A stretch of DNA of 64,000 nt, taken from NCBI RefSeq assembly GCF_000934755.1, contig NZ_JYNP01000016.1, positions 62,001 to 126,000 on the forward strand. Direction: 5' to 3'. The position numbers and the translations under genes were made by a program. The stretch's first letter is position 1, and each line of letters opens with the position of its first letter. Of this stretch, positions 8,370-15,558 are shown one piece after another. The DNA comes from Desulfonatronovibrio magnus. GTDB taxonomy: Bacteria; Desulfobacterota; Desulfovibrionia; Desulfovibrionales; Desulfonatronovibrionaceae. Below the pieces are notes generated by a model. The model made no database searches and had not been told where the DNA came from. It was given only the letters and a program-made list of their open reading frames with translations.

Positions 8370-9317
8370 TTACCTTTCAAAGTGATCAAAGCCTTTGATA
8401 GACACTCTCCTTCCTCTGATAAATATACCGATTTCCGGAACAACCCTGCCAAGCTTCCAGGCTGAAGCCAGGCGACTGCGAACAAGTGGCCATTGCTCAG
8501 CTGGACAGCCGCCCAGCAGGGCGTAATCTTCACCGCCCAGCAAAGAGAAGATATGCGGATCGTTATTAGTTTCATAGCAGTACTTCTGCACTTCTTCATG
8601 CACCATAAAGTCGGGATCAATATCAATTCCAGTATCAGGGGCCAGAAATCTCGGCAGATCTCGGGCCAGGCCGTCAGATAGATCCATTAGCCCCCGGACA
8701 ATACTTATATCCGCCAGAATCTGACCCTCCATAATCAGAGGAAGGGGGCGCAGATGCCTGGAAATGGATATGGGGTAGTCTTTGATCAATGGGCTGTTTC
8801 CCTCAAGCAAGGCAAGTCCGCAACGGGCAAGTCCTGTATCACCTGCAACAAACAGTATATCACCGGGTCGGCATTTACCTCGCAGCAGGTTCCTTTCCGG
8901 GCCTGCGCCCCATATGGTTATGCAAAGACCAAGATGCTGACCGAAGCTGATATCTCCTCCAGTCAGCCCCAGCTCATATTGACTTGCCAGCTCTGCCATT
9001 CCCTTGAGCATAGCCACACAGAAGTCAGACTGAAGATGTTCCGGCCAGGTAATATTCAAATTAAATCCCAGAGGGGTTGCGCCATGTGCGGCGAGATCGC
9101 TGAGGTTGACTGCGAGGGCCTTGTATCCAATGTCTGCCGGGCTGAAGTAGGAAAGTCGGAAATGGATGTTTTGCAGAAAAAGATCGCTGCTGACGCAAAG
9201 TTTGGGAGGACAGGCCAAGACTGCGCAGTCATCTCCTCTGCCTACCAGCATATGGCTGTGGCTGCCTGGAAAAATTGAATCAATAATATCAATAAAATGC
9301 TGTTCTGATCTAATCAT
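8370..9317 (-). CDS. thiL: Thiamine-monophosphate kinase
   Basis: A 315-residue protein of the AIR-synthase/ThiL superfamily. The signature VGRGDDCAVL near residue 25 and SSDLFLQNIHFR near 43 bind Mg-ATP. NLSDLAAHGATPLGF (about 71-85) and LTGGDISFG are also typical. It phosphorylates thiamine monophosphate to the diphosphate cofactor in the cytosol. It begins 3 bp after the stop of the upstream helicase gene, so the two form an operon on the minus strand. Slightly divergent residues around the second half do not change the call. Confidence 0.9.
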   Translation of the reverse strand: MIRSEQHFIDIIDSIFPGSHSHMLVGRGDDCAVLACPPKLCVSSDLFLQNIHFRLSYFSPADIGYKALAVNLSDLAAHGATPLGFNLNITWPEHLQSDFCVAMLKGMAELASQYELGLTGGDISFGQHLGLCITIWGAGPERNLLRGKCRPGDILFVAGDTGLARCGLALLEGNSPLIKDYPISISRHLRPLPLIMEGQILADISIVRGLMDLSDGLARDLPRFLAPDTGIDIDPDFMVHEEVQKYCYETNNDPHIFSLLGGEDYALLGGCPAEQWPLVRSRLASAWKLGRVVPEIGIFIRGRRVSIKGFDHFER

Positions 9318-9320
9318 GAG

Positions 9321-11414
9321 CTAATCCTCAATTTGAAGGTAGTCACCATTGATGACTTTAAGGCCGACTCCGGGAAAGTTCACCTTGTATTTATTGGGTG
9401 GAATGGAGGAAATAATCTTTCCCCGACCGAAGATTTTATGCGTACAATAAGTGCTGGGTGGTGTCTTGATCTTGTGGTTTCGGCTCATTTCAGCCGGCTT
9501 TTTTTTCTTTTTGAGTTGCCCGAGATGATTTTCCAGAAATTCAACGCATTTGGATACTGACAGTTCTCTGATAAAAGGGCTTTCCTGGACAGGCTGGTTA
9601 AAACCACTGTTTCTTGAGTACACAGCAGAAGGAACTAAAAGTCCAAGATAGCTCTTTGCTCTGGTACATGCCACATATAGCAGGCGGCGCTCTTCATCCA
9701 TGCTCTTGGCATCAAACATGGCCTGTCTTGAAGGAAACCGCTCTTCAACAAGGTCAATTACCATAACAGCAGACCACTCAAGGCCTTTGGATGAGTGAAT
9801 GGTGGAAAGGACAAGCGCGTCATCTTTAATGCCGGTACCGAAAGGATCAGGATTTTCCAGAATCATGTCTGAAAGAAATGAGTCAAGATTGTTGTAGCCG
9901 GCAACTATCTGCTGCAGTTGTTCCAGCCCGTTTATCCGTTTGGGAAGGTCTTCTGCATATTTTTGCTCGAGATAGGGGTGGTAAAATTCAATGATTGCTT
10001 CCATCAGCCTGGAAGGATCATTTTCAAGTCCTCCAAGGCTGACCAGAAGCTCTCTTAACTGGCGGAAATTTTTGTTTTTTGCCCCGAATTTTTCCAGATC
10101 TTCATGTTTGCCCTGTTCATAGGCACGAAACAATTTCTCTGCGGTTTTGGGCCCGATGCCCGGTAAGAGCCCCAGACCTCTTTTCCAGGACAAATAATCA
10201 GGCTGTGCATCAACCATGCGGGCCAGAGAAAGGACATCCTTAATATGAGCTGCTTCTGAGAACTTTATGCCTCCAAATTTCTGGTAAGGTATGGATGCTT
10301 TGTTGAGCTCGACTTCAAGAGGATAGGATTGATACCCTGCCCTGAACAGTACAGCAATCTCGTGCAGAGGATGTATTTTGGAAAGTTCCATCACTTTAGC
10401 CAGCACTGTTCTGGCCTGGCTCATATCGCTTACTGGACGGATAAGTTCAGGCAAATCTGCTGATGTATTGCTTGAGAATAAGTTTTTATCGAATTTTTGC
10501 TCCATGTGGGACAAAATGTCATTGGTTAACTCCAGAATGGGCTGGGTGGAACGGTAGTTTTCTTCCAAACGAATCATTCTGGCCTTGGGAAAAAGCTTGG
10601 GAAAGTCCAAAATATTGCCCACATCTGCACCCCTGAAACCATAAATGGACTGGGCATCATCTCCAACAACCATTATGTTTCCGTCATGGGATGCAATGAG
10701 TCTGGCCAGCCTGGCCTGGACCAGATTAGTATCCTGGTATTCATCCACCATTATGTATTTGTAAACGTTTCTGATGAAATCAAGCACCTCGCTGTTTTCC
10801 ATTAAAAGGGTTTCCAAAAAAAACAGCAGATCATCATAATCAAGAAGGGCAAGCCGCTGCTTTTCAGTTTTATACATTTCAGCAACTTTTTCCAGATCAT
10901 CTATGTATTCTCGTAGATGAAAAGCATCCTTTTCAACCAGCTGGGCAAGAGAAATTTCTTTGTTTCTGGATTTACTGATATAGGACAAAATTGTTCTGTT
11001 GCGAGGAAATGAGCGATCTCCTGAACCCAATTTAAGATCAGAGCGAATGCCCTTGATTATTTCTTCGCTATCCCCTGAGTCCATGATATTAAACCCAGTG
11101 GTGAAACCCAGAACGTTGGCGAATTTTTTAAGCATCATATAGCTGAAGCCATGGAAAGTGCCACCGCTTACGCTGTTCATCTCTCTTTCCAGCAGTTGAC
11201 CTGAGCGATACAGCATCTGGTTGGCCGCCTTGCGGGTAAAGGTCAGCAAAAGGATATTCTCTGGTACAATTCCCTGTTCCACCAGGTAGGCCAGGCGGTA
11301 GACAATGGTTCTGGTCTTGCCGCTGCCCGCACCTGCAATGACCAGGATAGGTCCTTGTGTGGAGGTTACTGCTTCTAACTGGGCTGTATTGAGGCTTTCT
11401 TTGTAATTAATCAT
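9321..11414 (-). CDS. Superfamily 1 DNA helicase, PcrA/UvrD type
   Basis: A 697-residue UvrD-family 3'-5' helicase. Motif I is GAGSGKTRTIVYRL, motif II DEYQDTN, motif III GDDAQSIYGFRGAD, and motif VI VACTRAKSYLGL. STIHSSKGLEW is the motif V region. The C-terminus (HKIFGRGKIISSIPP onward) resembles the Tudor-like tail of PcrA/UvrD. It probably acts in excision repair or removal of stalled replication and transcription complexes. It is tightly linked to thiL downstream. I leave the symbol empty because pcrA, uvrD and rep cannot be separated by eye. The 245 bp upstream (11415-11660) hold no recognisable gene. Confidence 0.92.
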   Translation of the reverse strand: MINYKESLNTAQLEAVTSTQGPILVIAGAGSGKTRTIVYRLAYLVEQGIVPENILLLTFTRKAANQMLYRSGQLLEREMNSVSGGTFHGFSYMMLKKFANVLGFTTGFNIMDSGDSEEIIKGIRSDLKLGSGDRSFPRNRTILSYISKSRNKEISLAQLVEKDAFHLREYIDDLEKVAEMYKTEKQRLALLDYDDLLFFLETLLMENSEVLDFIRNVYKYIMVDEYQDTNLVQARLARLIASHDGNIMVVGDDAQSIYGFRGADVGNILDFPKLFPKARMIRLEENYRSTQPILELTNDILSHMEQKFDKNLFSSNTSADLPELIRPVSDMSQARTVLAKVMELSKIHPLHEIAVLFRAGYQSYPLEVELNKASIPYQKFGGIKFSEAAHIKDVLSLARMVDAQPDYLSWKRGLGLLPGIGPKTAEKLFRAYEQGKHEDLEKFGAKNKNFRQLRELLVSLGGLENDPSRLMEAIIEFYHPYLEQKYAEDLPKRINGLEQLQQIVAGYNNLDSFLSDMILENPDPFGTGIKDDALVLSTIHSSKGLEWSAVMVIDLVEERFPSRQAMFDAKSMDEERRLLYVACTRAKSYLGLLVPSAVYSRNSGFNQPVQESPFIRELSVSKCVEFLENHLGQLKKKKKPAEMSRNHKIKTPPSTYCTHKIFGRGKIISSIPPNKYKVNFPGVGLKVINGDYLQIED

Positions 11415-11660
11415 GGTGTTAATGTGTTGTTACTGTAATTAAATGATTTTGCTCATGGATCTTGAGAGTTAAAAGTTATCAGTTAATTAATATTAGTTGA
11501 AGAAAAAAATTATGATTTCACATGGTTAGGCCTTGAAAACGTCTGGATATCTAAAGCTTGGAAAATGGCAATAAATCCAAGGGGTTGCACAAGAACTTTT
11601 GACTGTCCAGATAGATCTTGAGAGTTAAAAGGTTGGATTGAGGGAAATACCAGCTTTAAT

Positions 11661-12947
11661 TCATTTCAGACTGTTATCAAATTTCGAACACAATATATCT
11701 CTGATTCTTCTGGGTTTATCCCCCCTGGAGTGATAAAAAAATACATCATCACAATTATGTGTACCTGTTCTGCCAAAATGTCCAAAAATGAGGCTGCGGT
11801 CAAATTTGGCCTTGAGATCGAATCCTTTGTTGGGAACACATAAAAGATCCGGGGGCATACCTTTTCCAGACGGATAAATTTCTTCTCCCGGATAAACCGC
11901 ACGCATCACTTTTCTGCCTTTATATTCGAGGCTCAAGAGGCTGTTTCTGACTTTTTCCCGAAGGCTTGAGTATTCAATATTAGATACATTTCCTCGCGAA
12001 AAACGCCGTCGAGTATGGATATATATCCTTCCTGGATCTAAGGCAAAACACCGGCTTGATAAATCCACACAAGTGAGGTCCAACTCATTTTCTGGTTGTT
12101 TTATGAGGGAAAGAAACCCTTCTGCTCTTAGAAGACAGTTGATATCCACCTCACATTCCAGACTGTTAAACCCATGGTCAGCCACAATGAACAGTTCTTT
12201 GGGGTCTTCAAGTTCATCGTATCTGCTTAATACATGGCCTGCAGCTTTATCCAAGGTTTTGAGTACGTCCATACATAAAGAGTGCAGACCGTGATTTTCA
12301 TCCAAGATGGCATCCTGAAGAAAGTGACTCATGCGGTCAAGCTCTGTAAAGACAATGGTGAAAAAATCCCAGGCCAGGTCAGGCCAGAAAAGATCAAAGG
12401 CTCTGATGCGTGATGAAATGGTCTGCATAAGTTCGTACAGCAACACCTGCGGCTTAGTCAGCCCCTTTATGGTGTCGGCTTCAAGTCTGTAATCAATACT
12501 TTTGAGCATGGGCAAAACAGCCTTGGGATAGACTGCATTTTCAAGATCAGGGGCAATGAATCCTGATATAAGCATGCCGCGGATAGCAGGGGCAGGATAA
12601 GTACATGGCAGATTAATTATTTTACTTGTTTTGCCCTGCTGGCCCATTTTATCCCATATAGCTCCGGCCCTGACATGGGTATAATCAGTCAGGCTCAGTT
12701 GGTAGGAATACGAATTAATTGTTGTAAAACCGTATATCCCATGTTCTTCAGGTCCTTTGGCAGTAAAAAAAGAAGCCCAGTTTACAGGCGAGACATCTGG
12801 AAGTTCTGAGGTGATGGCAAGACACTTGTCTGATTTAACAAGGTGGGAGAGGTTTTGGAATACGCCCTTTTCTGAAAGAGTTCTGGCCAGGCTTTGACTC
12901 AGTCCGTCAATGCCGAGAACCACTGTTTTGGGAGTAGGTTTAAGCAT
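11661..12947 (-). CDS. Alkaline-phosphatase-superfamily phosphodiesterase/pyrophosphatase-like protein
   Basis: I take the ATG at 12947 (428 residues), where similarity to the fold begins (TVVLGIDGLSQ); a GTG at 12986 would add 13 residues with no clear ribosome site. The metal-site pattern is typical of type I phosphodiesterase/nucleotide pyrophosphatases: D in GIDGLS, D in FVADHGF-type IVADHGFNS, and H in GHFGRTGTHN. No signal peptide is present, so it is probably cytosolic. The substrate is unknown; this superfamily includes phosphomutases, nucleotide pyrophosphatases and phosphodiesterases. It stands alone between the helicase gene and a hypothetical gene, all on the minus strand. Confidence 0.8.
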   Translation of the reverse strand: MLKPTPKTVVLGIDGLSQSLARTLSEKGVFQNLSHLVKSDKCLAITSELPDVSPVNWASFFTAKGPEEHGIYGFTTINSYSYQLSLTDYTHVRAGAIWDKMGQQGKTSKIINLPCTYPAPAIRGMLISGFIAPDLENAVYPKAVLPMLKSIDYRLEADTIKGLTKPQVLLYELMQTISSRIRAFDLFWPDLAWDFFTIVFTELDRMSHFLQDAILDENHGLHSLCMDVLKTLDKAAGHVLSRYDELEDPKELFIVADHGFNSLECEVDINCLLRAEGFLSLIKQPENELDLTCVDLSSRCFALDPGRIYIHTRRRFSRGNVSNIEYSSLREKVRNSLLSLEYKGRKVMRAVYPGEEIYPSGKGMPPDLLCVPNKGFDLKAKFDRSLIFGHFGRTGTHNCDDVFFYHSRGDKPRRIRDILCSKFDNSLK

Positions 12948-13059
12948 ATTATGTCTTGTCCAATGTCCTAAATCGCCAGCCTTCACCCTGAAGTTTTAAT
13001 TTATTCCCTGACTGAAGGGGGATTGTTTCATTGGGGATATGGTACTGTCCGTTATAAAA

Positions 13060-13530
13060 CTAAAATGATATGGTAAACAATAACTTGTTTTTAGCAAAGA
13101 TATTAAAATAATTAACATTATCTTTGACAGTTCCTTCCCATATCCAGCCGTCAATATCTCGATAAACTCCGGCAATCGTAGCTCCGGAAAGAGAAAGTGC
13201 ATCAATCCTGGCTTGGTCTAAATAGTCCTTGATAGCCAATTGAGTCCATCGTTTAACAATGACAGGCTCTCGATCCCGGGTTAAAAAAACAGCCTTTTTA
13301 CCAATGGTTAGAATAAATTTTCCACTTTGGGTCTGTTCTTTACCATTTTCATATTGAACTACAGTGATTACCTGTCGGTTGCGACTGCATAAAACGGTGA
13401 AGGCGTAAAGAAGAGCACCAAGCGATGTATCTACATATTTATCCAAAAGTATCTTCTCCTTATGGTCTTCATGCAGGCTGAGCTTTACAGCCTTGAGTTT
13501 GATAATGTCCGTATAAAGGTTCTTTACCAT
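13060..13530 (-). CDS. Hypothetical protein, 156 residues
   Basis: No family recognised. The protein is soluble by appearance, with alternating hydrophobic strands in the middle (QVITVVQYENGKE, GKFILTIGKKAVFL) that suggest a beta-rich fold, and a C-terminal stretch GWIWEGTVKDNVNYFNIF. No signal peptide or membrane segment. It lies on the minus strand about 110 bp upstream of the phosphodiesterase-like gene and opposite the tRNA-Leu gene. Codon composition looks similar to its neighbours, which supports a real gene. Confidence 0.6.
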   Translation of the reverse strand: MVKNLYTDIIKLKAVKLSLHEDHKEKILLDKYVDTSLGALLYAFTVLCSRNRQVITVVQYENGKEQTQSGKFILTIGKKAVFLTRDREPVIVKRWTQLAIKDYLDQARIDALSLSGATIAGVYRDIDGWIWEGTVKDNVNYFNIFAKNKLLFTISF

Positions 13531-13662
13531 GATGCCGGTTCACAGTCCAATACATGAGGACAGGACCAAAATTTATTTTAAGGAGTAGAAAATGAATTCT
13601 TGACGCCTGCCAAAGACAAGGTTAAATTATCTGACTTTCCAGATCAATCCTCCCCCAAACAA

Positions 13663-13750
13663 GCCCGGGTGGCGGAATTGGTAGACGCCAGGGACTTAAA
13701 ATCCCTTGCAGCTTAGCTGCGTGCCGGTTCGACTCCGGCCCCGGGCACCA
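13663..13750 (+). tRNA. tRNA-Leu (anticodon TAA)
   Basis: Acceptor GCCCGGG pairs with CCCGGGC, the 3' CCA is encoded, and the T loop is GTTCGACTC. The anticodon stem AGGGA/TCCCT encloses CTTAAAA, giving anticodon TAA. The long variable arm (about 13 nt) is typical of leucine tRNAs. Confidence 0.97.
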
Positions 13751-13911
13751 ATAAAATCAATGAATTATGGTTTAAGATTTACTCAGTAAGCAAGGTAGAG
13801 ATTTCGACCTGTGCTGATTGTCCTGAATCCTAAAGCAATTTTAACGACCAGCATGCTGGTTTGAAATTTCCAAATAAGTGCCTATTACTAAACAAGCAGG
13901 AGATGGTTTAC

Positions 13912-14298
13912 ATGGGTGTTTATGTTGAATTAAATGTACTGCCTCAGATGATAGCCCAGAAGGACTGGGAAGAAATCTATTTTGAAACATTATACTTTTT
14001 GCAAAATTGTGGATTAAAATTGATAGGGCTTCAAAAAGAGTCTAAAACTATCGGGGAAATAACGGAATCCAGAATTGTATACTCAAGACAATTAGAGCAC
14101 CACATTGATCAGGTTAGTGAAAGATGCTGGAAAGTTTGCGGAGATCTTGACAGCCTGAAAATAGCTGAAACTTTTTGTTTCCCATATTTGTTAAATCAAA
14201 AAATAGTGCATGAATGGTTTTTTAGACAGGATAAAAGGATTCAATTCAGCAAGTCAGATCGGGGCAAAGGGATATATGATAGACTGGCTGAATGCTGA
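13912..14298 (+). CDS. Hypothetical protein upstream of Fic gene, possibly truncated
   Basis: I start at the ATG at 13912, since AGGAGATGG lies 3-11 bases upstream; 128 residues. It begins MGVYVELNVLPQMI and has no signal peptide or membrane segment. The start resembles the N-terminus of larger uncharacterised proteins, so this may be a truncated member; that rests on memory and is weak. Its last 7 bases overlap the fic start, suggesting coexpression. It could be a partner or antitoxin of the Fic protein, but nothing in the sequence demonstrates this. Confidence 0.55.
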   Translation: MGVYVELNVLPQMIAQKDWEEIYFETLYFLQNCGLKLIGLQKESKTIGEITESRIVYSRQLEHHIDQVSERCWKVCGDLDSLKIAETFCFPYLLNQKIVHEWFFRQDKRIQFSKSDRGKGIYDRLAEC

Positions 14299-15035
14299 AT
14301 TTTCTCGTTCAAAACATCTACCATATTATCAATGCGGCAAGCGAAATGAATGAAACCCACTGGAATATGAAGCCAAACAAGGCCAAAGCAGTAATGCTTG
14401 CCAAGCGTCAACTGGCTGAGTTTGTATGCGACGCGGTAAACCTGGAAGGAATTAATTTAACCTTGCCGGAAATCCAGACGCTACTGGATGGGATTACCGT
14501 TGGAGGACATAAAATATCTGACCAGCAAATAGCTTTGAACCAAGCCGATGCATGGCGCGCGTTATTTTGGTTGATTGATAACAATCAGTTTGAAATCACC
14601 CAGGAAAATGTCTGCGCCATCCATCTCATAGCGGGCAAGGACGAGGCATTGGAGTGGGGGAAGTTCAGATCCGGTGGGGTTACTATAGCAGGGACGGACT
14701 ATTTGCCGCCGCAGGCTGATTCGCTGCAGGAGCTGTTTGAAAAAATGGTTGACGACTCATATGGCATTCCGGATATTTACGATCGTGCTATCCATTTCTT
14801 CTTGACAATGGCGAGATGCCAATTTTTTTATGATGTGAACAAGCGCATGGGACGATTTGTCATGAATGGACTTTTGCTGAACAGCGGATACCCCGCGATT
14901 AATCTTCTCGCGAAAAGAAAACTGGAGTTCAATCAATTGATGCTCGATTTTTATGAAACCGGCAATCAGAAGCCGATGAATACCTTTCTGCGCTCTTGCC
15001 TGGATGAGAGGGTTATTACAATCATGAAAGAATAA
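14292..15035 (+). CDS. Fic/DOC family protein with altered catalytic motif
   Basis: A 247-residue Fic-fold protein. The inhibitory-helix region reads VNLEGINLTLPE, keeping the glutamate of the class II antitoxin motif. The catalytic loop, canonically HPFxxGNGRxxR, is QFFYDVNKRMGR (about residues 177-188): the usual histidine is Gln and the first Gly is Val, while Asn, Lys, Arg and the last Arg stay. Q-F-F-x-D-G-N-K-R occurs in a known Fic clade, so Gln alone may be normal there; Val is odder. Fic enzymes transfer AMP or other phosphate groups to proteins. The true start may be the internal ATG near 14343. The gene follows tRNA-Leu and overlaps an unknown gene. Confidence 0.8.
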   Translation: MLNFLVQNIYHIINAASEMNETHWNMKPNKAKAVMLAKRQLAEFVCDAVNLEGINLTLPEIQTLLDGITVGGHKISDQQIALNQADAWRALFWLIDNNQFEITQENVCAIHLIAGKDEALEWGKFRSGGVTIAGTDYLPPQADSLQELFEKMVDDSYGIPDIYDRAIHFFLTMARCQFFYDVNKRMGRFVMNGLLLNSGYPAINLLAKRKLEFNQLMLDFYETGNQKPMNTFLRSCLDERVITIMKE

Positions 15036-15037
15036 CA

Positions 15038-15162
15038 GTCCGTTGAAAAACTCCCAATTGCTGCGTCGCTGCAAAAAGTTCAAGTTCTCACGTATGGATA
15101 AATACGCTTCGACCTTGAACTTTTCTTGCTCCTTGCACTTGGGATTTTTGAACGGACTGCCG
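15038..15162. repeat. Long imperfect palindrome (about 125 bp)
   Basis: CAGTCCGTTGAAAAACTCCCAA at the left is mirrored by TTGGGATTTTTGAACGGACTG at the right, with inner arms AAAAGTTCAAG / CTTGAACTTTT. This looks like the dispersed palindromic elements often seen in Deltaproteobacteria. It starts 3 bp after the fic stop, so it could form the 3' hairpin of that transcript. I found one copy in the window. Confidence 0.8.
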
Positions 15163-15232
15163 GATTAGGACTTTTTCAACACACAGATAAGGGCTGGTTC
15201 AAAGCCAGTTGAAACATTGGCACCGGACAATC

Positions 15233-15325
15233 TCACCCATGCAAGACCACTCCCAACGCCCGGCAAAACTCCTCCATCACCGGCTGCTGGACCAGGCTGA
15301 CCCGAATCCAGCCGGGAAAAGCATC
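15233..15325 (-). pseudogene. Possible C-terminal remnant of an aminotransferase-like gene
   Basis: On the minus strand this reads DAFPGWIRVSLVQQPVMEEF and then CRALGVVLHG-stop. The GWIRVS segment followed by an EEF helix resembles the extreme C-terminus of class I/II aminotransferases such as HisC/CobD types. No upstream part is present. I consider it a decayed fragment; the assignment is tentative. Confidence 0.35.
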
Positions 15326-15486
15326 AACACTATGCTGACTGCCAATCTATGCCAAGGAATAAGAAATCCTCAGGCAGTAAAATAGGCAAACTATCCTGCG
15401 ACAAAAGTGTCAGTCCCCTTCCAGCTTAAATAAGTGCCGCTGTAGTGCTATTTACATCAGCGCTCAGCAGGTGTAAAAACTCTGTC

Positions 15487-15558
15487 ATGAACAACAAGTC
15501 AGTCCAACCAGTAATTGAAGCCAGAGATGTGGTCAAAAAATTCAAGCTGATAAAATGA
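15487..15558 (+). pseudogene. Possible N-terminal remnant of an ABC transporter ATPase
   Basis: A 23-codon frame from an ATG reads MNNKSVQPVIEARDVVKKFK-LIK-stop. VIEARDVVKKFKL is very like the N-terminus of ABC transporter ATP-binding proteins, but the Walker A and everything after are missing. Its stop overlaps the sulP start (ATGA). Either a deletion fused this fragment to the sulP gene, or it serves as a short leader. The rest of 15163-15554 is gene-free. Confidence 0.4.

Noticed and set aside
13663-15162. Integrated element with tRNA-Leu as attachment site
   Set aside because: No integrase and no duplicate of the tRNA 3' end was found in the window, so I keep it only as a possible context for the Fic genes.
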